Shown: positions 1 to 5,326, numbered from the stretch's first letter. The stretch: DNA of 5,326 bases from Gammaproteobacteria bacterium (GCA_016844485.1 JAENIZ010000091.1:1-5326), one strand, 5' to 3'. A program made the numbers and translations. Notes: generated by a model not told the origin, from the sequence alone.

Positions 1-2762
1 TCTCCCCCGCCATCGCCCCCTTCAGGCCCGAGATCGATGATCCAGTCCGCTGTCTTGATCACATCCAGATTATGTTCGATGACCACAACGGTATTGCCGT
101 GATCACGGAGTTTATGCAGGACATGCAGCAATTGTTCGATATCATGGAAATGCAAACCGGTGGTCGGTTCATCCAGAATATACAAGGTCTTGCCCGTATC
201 ACGCTTGGACAATTCCCGGGAAAGTTTGACGCGTTGTGCCTCACCGCCTGAAAGGGTCGTCGCATTCTGCCCGAGCCTGATGTAGGACAACCCCACATCT
301 ATTAATGTCTGCAGTTTGCGCGTGATAACAGGGATGGCATCAAAGAATACGCGCGCCTCCTCGACTGTCATCTCGAGGGCTTCATGAATATTCCTGCCCT
401 TATAACGAATATCCAGAGTCTCACGATTGTAACGTTTCCCCTTGCACACATCGCAAGCGACATAAATATCAGGCAGGAAATGCATCTCCACCTTAATCAC
501 GCCATCACCCTGGCAGGCCTCACAGCGCCCGCCCTTCACATTAAAACTGAAACGTCCCGGTGAATATCCACGCGAACGTGCTTCCTGAGTTGCGGCATAG
601 AGTTCACGTATGGGTGTAAACAGGCCGGTATAAGTGGCCGGATTGGATCGTGGCGTGCGGCCAATCGGACTTTGATCGATATCGACAACCTTATCGAAAT
701 GTTCAAGTCCGTAAATGGATTTAAATGGCGCCGGGTTCAGATTGGATCCGATGATCTCCTTTGCCGCCTGCTTATATAAGGTTTCATTTATAAGTGTGGA
801 TTTTCCCGAACCTGATACGCCGGTGACGCAGGTCATCAACCCGATGGGTAATTCAACATTGATACTTTTCAGATTATTCCCGGATGCACCTTTAAGCTTT
901 AACAGAAGTTGCCGATCAACCGGTGTTCTCTGTGCGGGGATCTGTATTTGCTTGCGTCCGGACAAGTACTGGCCCGTGAGCGAACCGGAACAATTAACCA
1001 CATCTTCAGGTAGTCCCTGTACCACGACCCTGCCGCCACGCACTCCGGCGCCGGGGCCCATGTCAATGACGTGATCGGCTGCAAGTATGGCCTCTTCATC
1101 ATGTTCAACCACGATTACCGTATTACCCAGATCACGTAAATGACCCAATGTTGCCAGCAAACGCCGGTTATCACGCTGATGCAGGCCGATAGAAGGTTCA
1201 TCAAGAATATACATCACACCGACGAGTCCCGCCCCTATCTGGCTGGCCAGCCGGATACGCTGCGCCTCTCCTCCGGACAGGGTTTCGGCGCTGCGATCCA
1301 GCGTCAGATAATCGAGGCCTACATTTTCCAGAAATTGCAGACGTTCGCCGACCTCCTTTAGAATCTTGCCGGCAATCTCACCACGTTGACCCTGAAGTTT
1401 GAGTTTGACAAAAAACTGTCGCGCCTTGCCTATGGGCAGAGCCGTAATGTCAGGCATTGCATAATCATTGATAAAGACATGCCTTGCTCCAATATTCAGG
1501 CGTGTTCCCTGACAACCAGGGCATGGCTTGTTGCTTTGATACCTTGCCAGCTCTTCACGCACCATGATGGAGTCCGTTTCATGATAGCGCCGCCGCATAT
1601 TGGGCAAGACACCTTCAAAAGTATGTACGCGTTTGATCGTGCCACTCCTTTCATTCAGGTATTCAAATTCGATTTCCGCATCGCCGCTGCCATACAGGAT
1701 CACTTGCTGAATATCCTGTGGCAGATCTTTATAGGGAGTATCAATATCAAACCGGTAATGCGCTGCAAGGGATTTAATCAATTGATAGTAATAAGCATTG
1801 CGCCGATCCCATCCGCGGATTGCACCACCCGGAAGACTCAGTTCCGAATGATGTATCACCCGATCCGGATCAAAGAACTGAATAATTCCCAGACCATCAC
1901 AATCCGGGCATGCGCCTGCCGGATTATTGAACGAGAACAGGCGTGGCTCGAGTTCACTCAGACTATATCCACATTGACTGCAGGCAAAGCGGGCGGAAAA
2001 GGTTATTTCTTCCCGGTCCGGGTTATCAAGAGAAATTATTTTCGCAATACCATCTGATAACCGGATGGCTGTCTCAAAAGATTCGGCCAGACGCAAATCC
2101 AGACCCTGTCCCGAGCCCGCCGAGGGATCTCGACGCACCTTGAACCGATCCACAACGGCCTCAATGTCATGCTTCTTATAAAGATCCATGGCAGGCGCCT
2201 GGTCCAGTTCCACAATCTGTCCGTCGATACGCGCGCGGATAAAGCCGTCACTGCGTAATCGTTCAATCAATTGCAGATGTTCCCCCTTGCGGCCTTGTAC
2301 AATGGGCGCAAGCAGTATCAGGCGCTCGCCTTCAGGCTGCGCGAGCACCTGGTCCACCATCTGGCTGATGGTCTGTGCTGCAAGTTTACTGCCGTGTTCC
2401 GGACAACAGGGTTCACCTACCCTTGCATAAAGCAGGCGCAGATAATCATATACTTCAGTAATCGTACCGACCGTGGAACGGGGATTATGCGACGTCGATT
2501 TTTGTTCAATGGATATTGCGGGCGACAGACCTTCGATATGATCAACGTCCGGCTTTTCCATGATGGATAGAAATTGCCGCGCATAGGTCGAGAGTGATTC
2601 AACATAGCGCCGCTGGCCCTCTGCATAGATCGTATCGAATGCAAGCGACGATTTACCTGAACCGGACAGGCCGGTAATGACGATCAAACGATCACGCGGA
2701 ATATCCAGATCAATATTTTTCAGATTGTGAGTACGGGCGCCCCGGATGCGGATAGTATCCAT
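1..2762 (-). CDS. uvrA: UvrABC excinuclease subunit A (3'-truncated by window edge)
   Basis: UvrA is the dimeric ABC-type ATPase that scans DNA for bulky lesions and loads UvrB in nucleotide excision repair. The reading frame is open for 920 codons from ATG at 2762 to the window edge; E. coli UvrA has 940 residues, so about 27 are missing here. The order is: Walker A GLSGSGKSS (31-39), first C4 zinc site (C261, C264, C285, C288), ABC signature LSGGEAQR (495-502), Walker B with D521-E522, second Walker A GVSGSGKST (648-656), second zinc module (C747, C750, C770, C773), second signature (837-844), and Walker B with D864-E865. All catalytic and metal-binding residues are present and I see no frameshift. 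The start is supported by the N-terminus MDTIRIRGARTHNL, which matches the family start. The ribosome site is weak (GGTGA, 13 bases upstream). An eight-residue insertion at 213-220 is described separately. No LexA box is visible upstream. Confidence 0.98.
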   Translation of the reverse strand, partial: MDTIRIRGARTHNLKNIDLDIPRDRLIVITGLSGSGKSSLAFDTIYAEGQRRYVESLSTYARQFLSIMEKPDVDHIEGLSPAISIEQKSTSHNPRSTVGTITEVYDYLRLLYARVGEPCCPEHGSKLAAQTISQMVDQVLAQPEGERLILLAPIVQGRKGEHLQLIERLRSDGFIRARIDGQIVELDQAPAMDLYKKHDIEAVVDRFKVRRDPSAGSGQGLDLRLAESFETAIRLSDGIAKIISLDNPDREEITFSARFACSQCGYSLSELEPRLFSFNNPAGACPDCDGLGIIQFFDPDRVIHHSELSLPGGAIRGWDRRNAYYYQLIKSLAAHYRFDIDTPYKDLPQDIQQVILYGSGDAEIEFEYLNERSGTIKRVHTFEGVLPNMRRRYHETDSIMVREELARYQSNKPCPGCQGTRLNIGARHVFINDYAMPDITALPIGKARQFFVKLKLQGQRGEIAGKILKEVGERLQFLENVGLDYLTLDRSAETLSGGEAQRIRLASQIGAGLVGVMYILDEPSIGLHQRDNRRLLATLGHLRDLGNTVIVVEHDEEAILAADHVIDMGPGAGVRGGRVVVQGLPEDVVNCSGSLTGQYLSGRKQIQIPAQRTPVDRQLLLKLKGASGNNLKSINVELPIGLMTCVTGVSGSGKSTLINETLYKQAAKEIIGSNLNPAPFKSIYGLEHFDKVVDIDQSPIGRTPRSNPATYTGLFTPIRELYAATQEARSRGYSPGRFSFNVKGGRCEACQGDGVIKVEMHFLPDIYVACDVCKGKRYNRETLDIRYKGRNIHEALEMTVEEARVFFDAIPVITRKLQTLIDVGLSYIRLGQNATTLSGGEAQRVKLSRELSKRDTGKTLYILDEPTTGLHFHDIEQLLHVLHKLRDHGNTVVVIEHNLDVIKTADWIIDLGPEGGDGGG
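2103..2126 (-). repeat. 24-bp in-frame palindromic insertion inside uvrA
   Basis: Codons 213-220 of uvrA read PSAGSGQG. They lie between RRD and LDLRLAESF, where E. coli UvrA (from memory) has only DDLTQ before RLAESF. Removing them restores the family spacing exactly: the first zinc cysteine is at 261 here and 253 in E. coli. The DNA is GC-rich and imperfectly palindromic, flanked by AGACCCT (2101-2107) and AGGGATCT (2123-2130), which are inverse complements apart from one extra base. Short GC-rich palindromes with CCCT/AGGG ends that encode Ser/Gly/Gln-rich inserts are a recurring type of dispersed repeat in bacterial genomes. Assigning this copy to such a family is inference. The insertion falls late in the UvrB-binding region, probably in a surface loop, so function is likely kept. 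Confidence 0.7.
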
Positions 2763-2798
2763 GAATTAATCTGTTTCACCGAAAAATTGTTAAATAAG

Positions 2799-2830
2799 CT
2801 CTGAAAATGTCGTCCTTGCCTTTTTCAGAG
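2799..2830. repeat. Intergenic inverted repeat 1 (9-bp perfect stem)
   Basis: CTCTGAAAA at 2799-2807 is perfectly complementary to TTTTCAGAG at 2822-2830, with a 14-base loop. It is the first and uvrA-proximal member of a run of five inverted repeats. In the uvrA direction it would lie in the 5' leader if transcription starts upstream of it. It has no U-run after the stem on either strand, so it is not a standard intrinsic terminator. Confidence 0.75.
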
Positions 2831-2832
2831 AC

Positions 2833-2861
2833 GAAAAACAAAAATGCGATTTTTGTTTTTC
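2833..2861. repeat. Intergenic inverted repeat 2 (13-bp A/T-tract stem, 3-base loop)
   Basis: GAAAAACAAAAAT (2833-2845) and ATTTTTGTTTTTC (2849-2861) are perfect inverse complements around a GCG loop. It is the longest perfect stem in the window, yet almost entirely A:T, built from A5-C-A5 against T5-G-T5. It starts two bases after repeat 1 ends. The T-rich arms face both ways, but without a GC-rich stem it would be a poor terminator. It could extrude as a DNA cruciform or act as a bent A-tract site. Confidence 0.85.
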
Positions 2862-2863
2862 TA

Positions 2864-2899
2864 CATTTAGCAATCCCACTAAGGAGGGACTGCTAAATG
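2864..2899. repeat. Intergenic inverted repeat 3 (14-bp stem, one mismatch)
   Basis: CATTTAGCAATCCC (2864-2877) pairs with GGGACTGCTAAATG (2886-2899) at 13 of 14 positions; the mismatch is A2873 against C2890. The loop is ACTAAGGA (2878-2885). On the plus strand the loop and the base of the right arm contain a near-perfect Shine-Dalgarno sequence, and the right arm ends with an ATG, so folding would partly hide a possible translation start. Confidence 0.85.
2881..2888 (+). promoter_or_regulatory. Strong Shine-Dalgarno sequence in hairpin 3 loop
   Basis: AAGGAGGG lies eight bases before ATG at 2897 and is an almost ideal complement to the 16S rRNA tail. Its first five bases sit in the loop of inverted repeat 3 and its last three in that hairpin's right arm. 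It decides the start proposed for the 33-codon ORF. It may instead be a chance product of the repeat's sequence. Confidence 0.4.
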
Positions 2900-2998
2900 G
2901 CGATATATCCTTATATCGCAGAAATTTCTAACTTAATCAGAAATTTCAAACCTGCTAATATAAATGTTTTTTATGGCCAGACGCAAAGGGAATACTGA
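2897..2998 (+). CDS. Possible 33-residue leader ORF ahead of the MFS gene
   Basis: ATG at 2897 opens a 33-codon frame that starts MAIYPYIAEISNLI and ends GQTQREY. Its TGA stop (2996-2998) directly touches the MFS start codon (TGAATG). It has the best ribosome binding site of any start between uvrA and ssb. The frame is the same as that of the MFS gene, so the stop-start contact follows from the first in-frame stop lying there, and an open run of 33 codons is not rare by chance. The peptide has no signal sequence, clear membrane helix or recognised motif, and it is partly encoded by the repeats 4 and 5. It could be a leader peptide that couples translation to the transporter, or not a gene at all. 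I do not recognise it. Confidence 0.3.
   Translation: MAIYPYIAEISNLIRNFKPANINVFYGQTQREY
2900..2919. repeat. Intergenic inverted repeat 4 (8-bp perfect stem, TCCT loop)
   Basis: GCGATATA (2900-2907) and TATATCGC (2912-2919) form a perfect 8-bp stem with a four-base loop TCCT. It abuts repeat 3 with no gap. The loop is complementary to AGGA in the loop of repeat 3; the complementarity extends to TAAGGA (2880-2885) against TCCTTA (2908-2913). Loop-loop pairing between the two hairpins is therefore possible. Confidence 0.8.
2919..2947. repeat. Intergenic repeat 5: direct and inverted copies of CAGAAATTTC
   Basis: CAGAAATTTC occurs at 2919-2928 and again at 2938-2947. Because GAAATTTC is self-complementary, the two copies also form a perfect 9-bp stem (2921-2929 with 2939-2947, loop of 9). 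It directly follows repeat 4. The two palindromes have a centre-to-centre distance of 19 bases, roughly two helical turns, and lie just upstream of a possible -10 element, so a dimeric repressor operator is another reading. Confidence 0.7.
2953..2964 (+). promoter_or_regulatory. Possible extended -10 promoter for MFS-ssb
   Basis: TGC followed by TAATAT (2953-2961) fits an extended -10 element, with an overlapping TATAAA at 2959-2964. No good -35 hexamer sits 16-18 bases upstream (the best is TTAATC, 2933-2938, within repeat 5). Transcription from here would start about 30 bases before the MFS start codon and would exclude the hairpin array and the leader ORF start from the message. Confidence 0.3.
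2985..2990 (+). promoter_or_regulatory. Ribosome binding site of the MFS gene
   Basis: AAAGGG lies eight bases before ATG at 2999 and supports that start over the in-frame ATG at 3017, which lacks an equally well-spaced site. Confidence 0.55.
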
Positions 2999-4210
2999 AT
3001 GAACTCCGGGGAAAAGATGACCGCGGCTGAATTACGCAGCAGTCTGGCGCTGGCCTTTATTTATTTTCTGCGCATGCTGGGCCTGTTCCTTATTCTGCCG
3101 GTATTTGTGTTCTACGCTGAGGGGTTGCGCGGCACAACACCCACCTTAATCGGTATCGCGCTTGGCAGCTATGGGTTGACCCAGGCCATTTTTCAGATCC
3201 CCTTTGGCATGTTATCGGATCGCATCGGCAGGAAACCGATTATTGTGACCGGATTATTAATCTTCGCCGCAGGCAGTGTTATCGCCGGCCTGGCGGATTC
3301 TATTTTAATTGTCATTTTGGGCCGGGCCTTACAGGGTACCGGGGCCATTGCCGCTGCGGTGATGGCTTTGGCGGCCGATCTGACCAGTGATACCCAACGC
3401 AGCAAGGCCATGGCCATGATCGGTATCAGTATCGGCTTTGCCTTTACCCTGGCTTTCATCCTGGGCCCTGTCCTGGACCCGATCATAGGTGTCCCCGGCC
3501 TGTTTTTTCTTGCTGCAGGGCTCGCACTGCTTGCAATCCTTGTCCTGTTTTGCCTTGTCCCGGCACCAAGGGAAAGCATACCGCACTCCGAATCTGCACC
3601 TGCGCAATTTGCACAGGTACTGCACGATGGGCAACTGTTATATCTCGATCTGGGTATTTTCATCCTGCACATACTGCTGATGTCCAGCTTTGTGGTTATC
3701 CCACTGGCCTTGCGGGATACGGCCAGACTGGCCCCGGCACATCATTGGCAGGTGTATTTACCGGTATTGCTGATTTCCGCAGTAATTATGTTTCCTTTTC
3801 TTCTACTTGGAGAAAAACTCAACAAGGTAAAGCTGTTCTTTTGCGGGGCAGTACTTACCATGATGTTGTCCCAGTTCGGATTCTATTTCTGGCACACATC
3901 CATTCAACAAATTGCCTTGCTGTTGGTGGCTTTCTTCGTGGCTTTTAATTATCTCGAAGCCGTGTTGCCATCGCTGATAACAAAAATGGCAGTACCTTCC
4001 CTGAAAGGCACAGCGTTGGGCGTTTTTTCAACCAGCCAGTTTATCGGCGCATTCGCCGGAGGTCTTGCGGGTGGTTATATATACGGACATTATGGTTTAA
4101 GTACCGTATTTTTATTTGATGGCATAATTGCATTAATCTGGTTAATCTTTACTGTTACGATGCCGGAATCTGTAGAACTAAGGAGGAATACGCATGGCAA
4201 GAGGCGTTAA
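2999..4210 (+). CDS. Major facilitator superfamily transporter, YajR-like
   Basis: This is a 403-residue, 12-helix inner-membrane secondary transporter of the drug:H+ antiporter type; its substrate cannot be read from sequence. MFS motif A is clear in the loop between helices 2 and 3 (GMLSDRIGRK, 70-79, with D74, R75, R78). LGRALQGTGA (107-116) in helix 4 is motif B, with R109. GPVLDP (156-161) ends helix 5 in the motif C position. Helices 1-6 span about 17-187, a hydrophilic loop follows (188-215), and helices 7-12 span about 217-388. The C-terminus is short and basic. E. coli YajR is about 50 residues longer and carries a C-terminal YAM domain that is absent here; Pseudomonas homologues next to ssb also lack it, as I recall. 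The gene diverges from uvrA and its last 17 bases overlap ssb, which suggests one transcript. The N-terminus could instead begin at the ATG at 3017. Confidence 0.93.
   Translation: MNSGEKMTAAELRSSLALAFIYFLRMLGLFLILPVFVFYAEGLRGTTPTLIGIALGSYGLTQAIFQIPFGMLSDRIGRKPIIVTGLLIFAAGSVIAGLADSILIVILGRALQGTGAIAAAVMALAADLTSDTQRSKAMAMIGISIGFAFTLAFILGPVLDPIIGVPGLFFLAAGLALLAILVLFCLVPAPRESIPHSESAPAQFAQVLHDGQLLYLDLGIFILHILLMSSFVVIPLALRDTARLAPAHHWQVYLPVLLISAVIMFPFLLLGEKLNKVKLFFCGAVLTMMLSQFGFYFWHTSIQQIALLLVAFFVAFNYLEAVLPSLITKMAVPSLKGTALGVFSTSQFIGAFAGGLAGGYIYGHYGLSTVFLFDGIIALIWLIFTVTMPESVELRRNTHGKRR
4179..4186 (+). promoter_or_regulatory. Near-perfect ribosome binding site of ssb
   Basis: TAAGGAGG lies seven bases before the ssb ATG at 4194 and inside the last codons of the MFS gene. 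It supports high, possibly coupled, translation of ssb and fixes its start. Confidence 0.85.
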
Positions 4211-4658
4211 CAAGGTTATTCTCATCGGCAATCTGGGCAATGATCCGGATATCCGCTACACAGCAGACGGCAAGGCTGTTGCCAATATCAGCATCGCCAC
4301 TTCCGATCAATGGAAGGATAAAAACACGGGAGAGCAACAGGAAAAGACCGAATGGCATCGCGTCGTTTTCTTTGGACGGCTGGCGGAGATTGTCGGGGAA
4401 TATCTCAAGAAAGGTTCGCAGATTTATGTTGAAGGCCGCCTGCAGACAAGAAAATGGCAAGACAAGGAAGGAAAAGACCGCTACAGCACCGAAATCGTAG
4501 CCAACGATATGCAGATGCTCGGCAGCCCCGCCTCGCGGGGCGGCACAACCAGCTTTGACCAGTCCCCACCGCAATCAATGGATGAGCCCGCAGGGAAATC
4601 CACATCAAACAAAAACAAATCTGCGGAAGATGATTTTGATGACGATATTCCGTTTTAA
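4194..4658 (+). CDS. ssb: Single-stranded DNA-binding protein
   Basis: SSB coats single-stranded DNA as a tetramer during replication, recombination and repair, and recruits partner proteins through its acidic tail. The 154-residue product has an OB fold at about 1-110 that opens with ARGVNKVILIGNLGNDPDIR. The DNA-stacking aromatics W40, W54, F60 and W88 are at the same positions as in E. coli SSB. A short polar linker (about 111-145) leads to the conserved tip DDFDDDIPF (146-154). The linker is shorter and less Gly/Gln-rich than in E. coli (178 residues). The ATG lies inside the final codons of the MFS gene in another frame (17-base overlap) behind a near-consensus Shine-Dalgarno, so it is likely to share the transporter's transcript. 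No separate promoter or LexA box is evident within the MFS end. It converges with the gene on its right. Confidence 0.98.
   Translation: MARGVNKVILIGNLGNDPDIRYTADGKAVANISIATSDQWKDKNTGEQQEKTEWHRVVFFGRLAEIVGEYLKKGSQIYVEGRLQTRKWQDKEGKDRYSTEIVANDMQMLGSPASRGGTTSFDQSPPQSMDEPAGKSTSNKNKSAEDDFDDDIPF
4525..4541. repeat. GC-rich perfect hairpin inside ssb
   Basis: GCCCCGC (4525-4531) and GCGGGGC (4535-4541) form a seven-base all-G:C stem with loop CTC. It encodes residues around 111-116 (SPASRG), exactly where the OB fold gives way to the linker. In RNA it would be very stable and could slow ribosomes between the two parts. It may also be a small palindromic insertion tolerated in the linker. Confidence 0.65.
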
Positions 4659-4671
4659 AGATCACCCTGGA

Positions 4672-4689
4672 TGAATAGTCAACTGTTCA
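4672..4689. other. Weak inverted repeat at the convergent ssb/MFS junction
   Basis: TGAATAGT (4672-4679) and ACTGTTCA (4682-4689) pair with one T:G position across a CA centre. The repeat overlaps the stop codon of the minus-strand gene. It is the only stem-loop I see near the 20-base gap between the two convergent genes. It lacks a GC-rich stem and a U-run, so a role as a terminator is doubtful. Confidence 0.2.
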
Positions 4690-5326
4690 ATCCTGTCAAG
4701 ATTAAAAAACGATGTACGAACTCCGGCACTTTGACAAAGACAAGTGCGGTAATGACGAGATGCAGCACGGCAACAACCAGAAATATTTGCGGGATTGAAA
4801 CGTTAAATGAAAACAGGGTGATCGTCAGCAAGGCGGACATGACCATAAACAGCGCATTGAGAATATTATTTGCCGCAATGATCCGGGCACGATGTGAGAC
4901 ATGACTGAGCTTTTGGATCAGCGCATAAAGAGGGACGATATACAGCCCGCCAAATAAACCAATCAAACTGAGATCCACGAATATCCGCCAGGTGATTGCC
5001 TGATGAAAAAATGCAGACGCGGTCATGACGGAATTTCCTTCAGGAATTTTCAGTGGCGGCACGCCAATAATAAAAAGGTCCATCGCAAACAGGGCCAATC
5101 CGATAGTGCCCAAAGGGACCAACCCCATCTCGATTTTCCGGCCTGACAATTTTTCACACATCAGTGACCCGATGCCAATACCGATGGAAAATGCGGTGAG
5201 TAATACGGTTGCAACATGTTCGTTACCCGTCAGGATATCTCGCGTATAGGAAGGTATAAGCGAAAGAAAAGTAGCACCATAAAACCAGAACCAGGATATT
5301 GCGATGATGGACCAGAATACCGTCAG
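4679..5326 (-). CDS. MFS transporter, lysophospholipid-transporter-like (5' end off window)
   Basis: The frame enters from the right edge and runs 215 codons to a TGA at 4681-4679, so only the C-terminal half (helices 7-12) is seen. Hydrophobic segments run from the WSIIAISWFWFYGATFLSLI stretch through GLFGGLYIVPLYALIQ to IFLVVAVLHLVITALVFV near the end. The motif HRARIIAANNILNALFMV is typical, from memory, of the transporter half of MFS/1-acylglycerol-phosphate acyltransferase (LplT-PlsC or Aas-like) fusions that recycle lysophospholipids at the inner membrane. In those fusions the VPEF segment after the last helix continues with an RF-rich linker into a PlsC domain. Here VPEFVHRFLILTGLNS is followed by a stop and then ssb, so no acyltransferase domain is attached. 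An internal ATG at 5161 is not the real start, because the frame and the family similarity continue upstream of it. The substrate is an inference from the family. Confidence 0.85.
   Translation of the reverse strand: MTVFWSIIAISWFWFYGATFLSLIPSYTRDILTGNEHVATVLLTAFSIGIGIGSLMCEKLSGRKIEMGLVPLGTIGLALFAMDLFIIGVPPLKIPEGNSVMTASAFFHQAITWRIFVDLSLIGLFGGLYIVPLYALIQKLSHVSHRARIIAANNILNALFMVMSALLTITLFSFNVSIPQIFLVVAVLHLVITALVFVKVPEFVHRFLILTGLNS

Noticed and set aside
715..1074. 119-codon plus-strand frame
   Set aside because: It is the complement of uvrA codons around the second Walker A motif; the real gene is on the other strand.
1386..2057. 223-codon open frame on the plus strand
   Set aside because: It lies wholly opposite uvrA, whose own frame is intact and conserved; the antisense protein has no recognisable family or ribosome site.
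2799..2947. CRISPR array
   Set aside because: The repeats are different palindromes with no common repeat unit and no spacers of even length; there are no cas genes nearby.
3193..3672. 159-codon open frame on the minus strand
   Set aside because: It is antisense to the MFS gene; its Ala/Pro/Arg-rich composition is what the complement of hydrophobic membrane codons gives.
3550..3948. 132-codon plus-strand frame inside the MFS gene
   Set aside because: It is an alternative frame of a well-conserved transporter, with no family match, so it is a shadow.
4155..4574. 139-codon minus-strand frame over ssb
   Set aside because: It is fully antisense to the conserved ssb coding sequence and has no recognisable domain.
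4672..4689. Intrinsic terminator between ssb and the convergent MFS gene
   Set aside because: The stem is short, A:T-rich and has a wobble pair, and no T-run follows on either strand, so it is kept only as a low-confidence repeat.

Overview
The window looks like chromosomal housekeeping sequence from a member of the Pseudomonadota, probably a beta- or gammaproteobacterium. The protein sequences track the Escherichia coli UvrA and SSB families closely. The C-terminal UvrA stretch reading ELSKRDTGKTLYILDEPTTG followed by LHFHDI resembles the betaproteobacterial style, and the base composition is close to balanced. The genus cannot be fixed from this sequence alone.

Layout. Positions 1-2762 hold almost all of uvrA on the minus strand; about 27 C-terminal residues lie off the left edge. 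A 236-base divergent intergenic region (2763-2998) follows. It contains five back-to-back inverted repeats between 2799 and 2947. Its right-hand part also holds a possible 33-codon leader ORF with a very good Shine-Dalgarno sequence. Next on the plus strand are a 403-residue, 12-helix major facilitator (MFS) transporter of the YajR-like drug-efflux type (2999-4210) and ssb (4194-4658), which overlap by 17 bases. Twenty bases after ssb, a second MFS gene converges on the minus strand (4679 to beyond the right edge). Only its C-terminal half is present, and it resembles the transporter half of lysophospholipid transporter/acyltransferase fusions.

How the genes fit together. UvrA (damage recognition in nucleotide excision repair) and SSB (single-strand binding in replication, repair and recombination) are both genome-maintenance proteins. 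The order uvrA - divergent MFS - ssb is, as I recall, common in Pseudomonas and related proteobacteria, so the arrangement itself is ordinary. The MFS gene and ssb are probably co-transcribed and translationally linked. I see no LexA-type operator at either gene.

The unusual parts are small: the intergenic hairpin array, whose loops 3 and 4 are complementary across a Shine-Dalgarno sequence; a 24-bp in-frame palindromic insertion inside uvrA; a GC-rich perfect hairpin in ssb at the junction of the OB fold and the linker; and an MFS gene that stops exactly where its fused relatives would continue into an acyltransferase domain. I found no CRISPR array, tRNA, rRNA, transposase or clear new multi-gene system.
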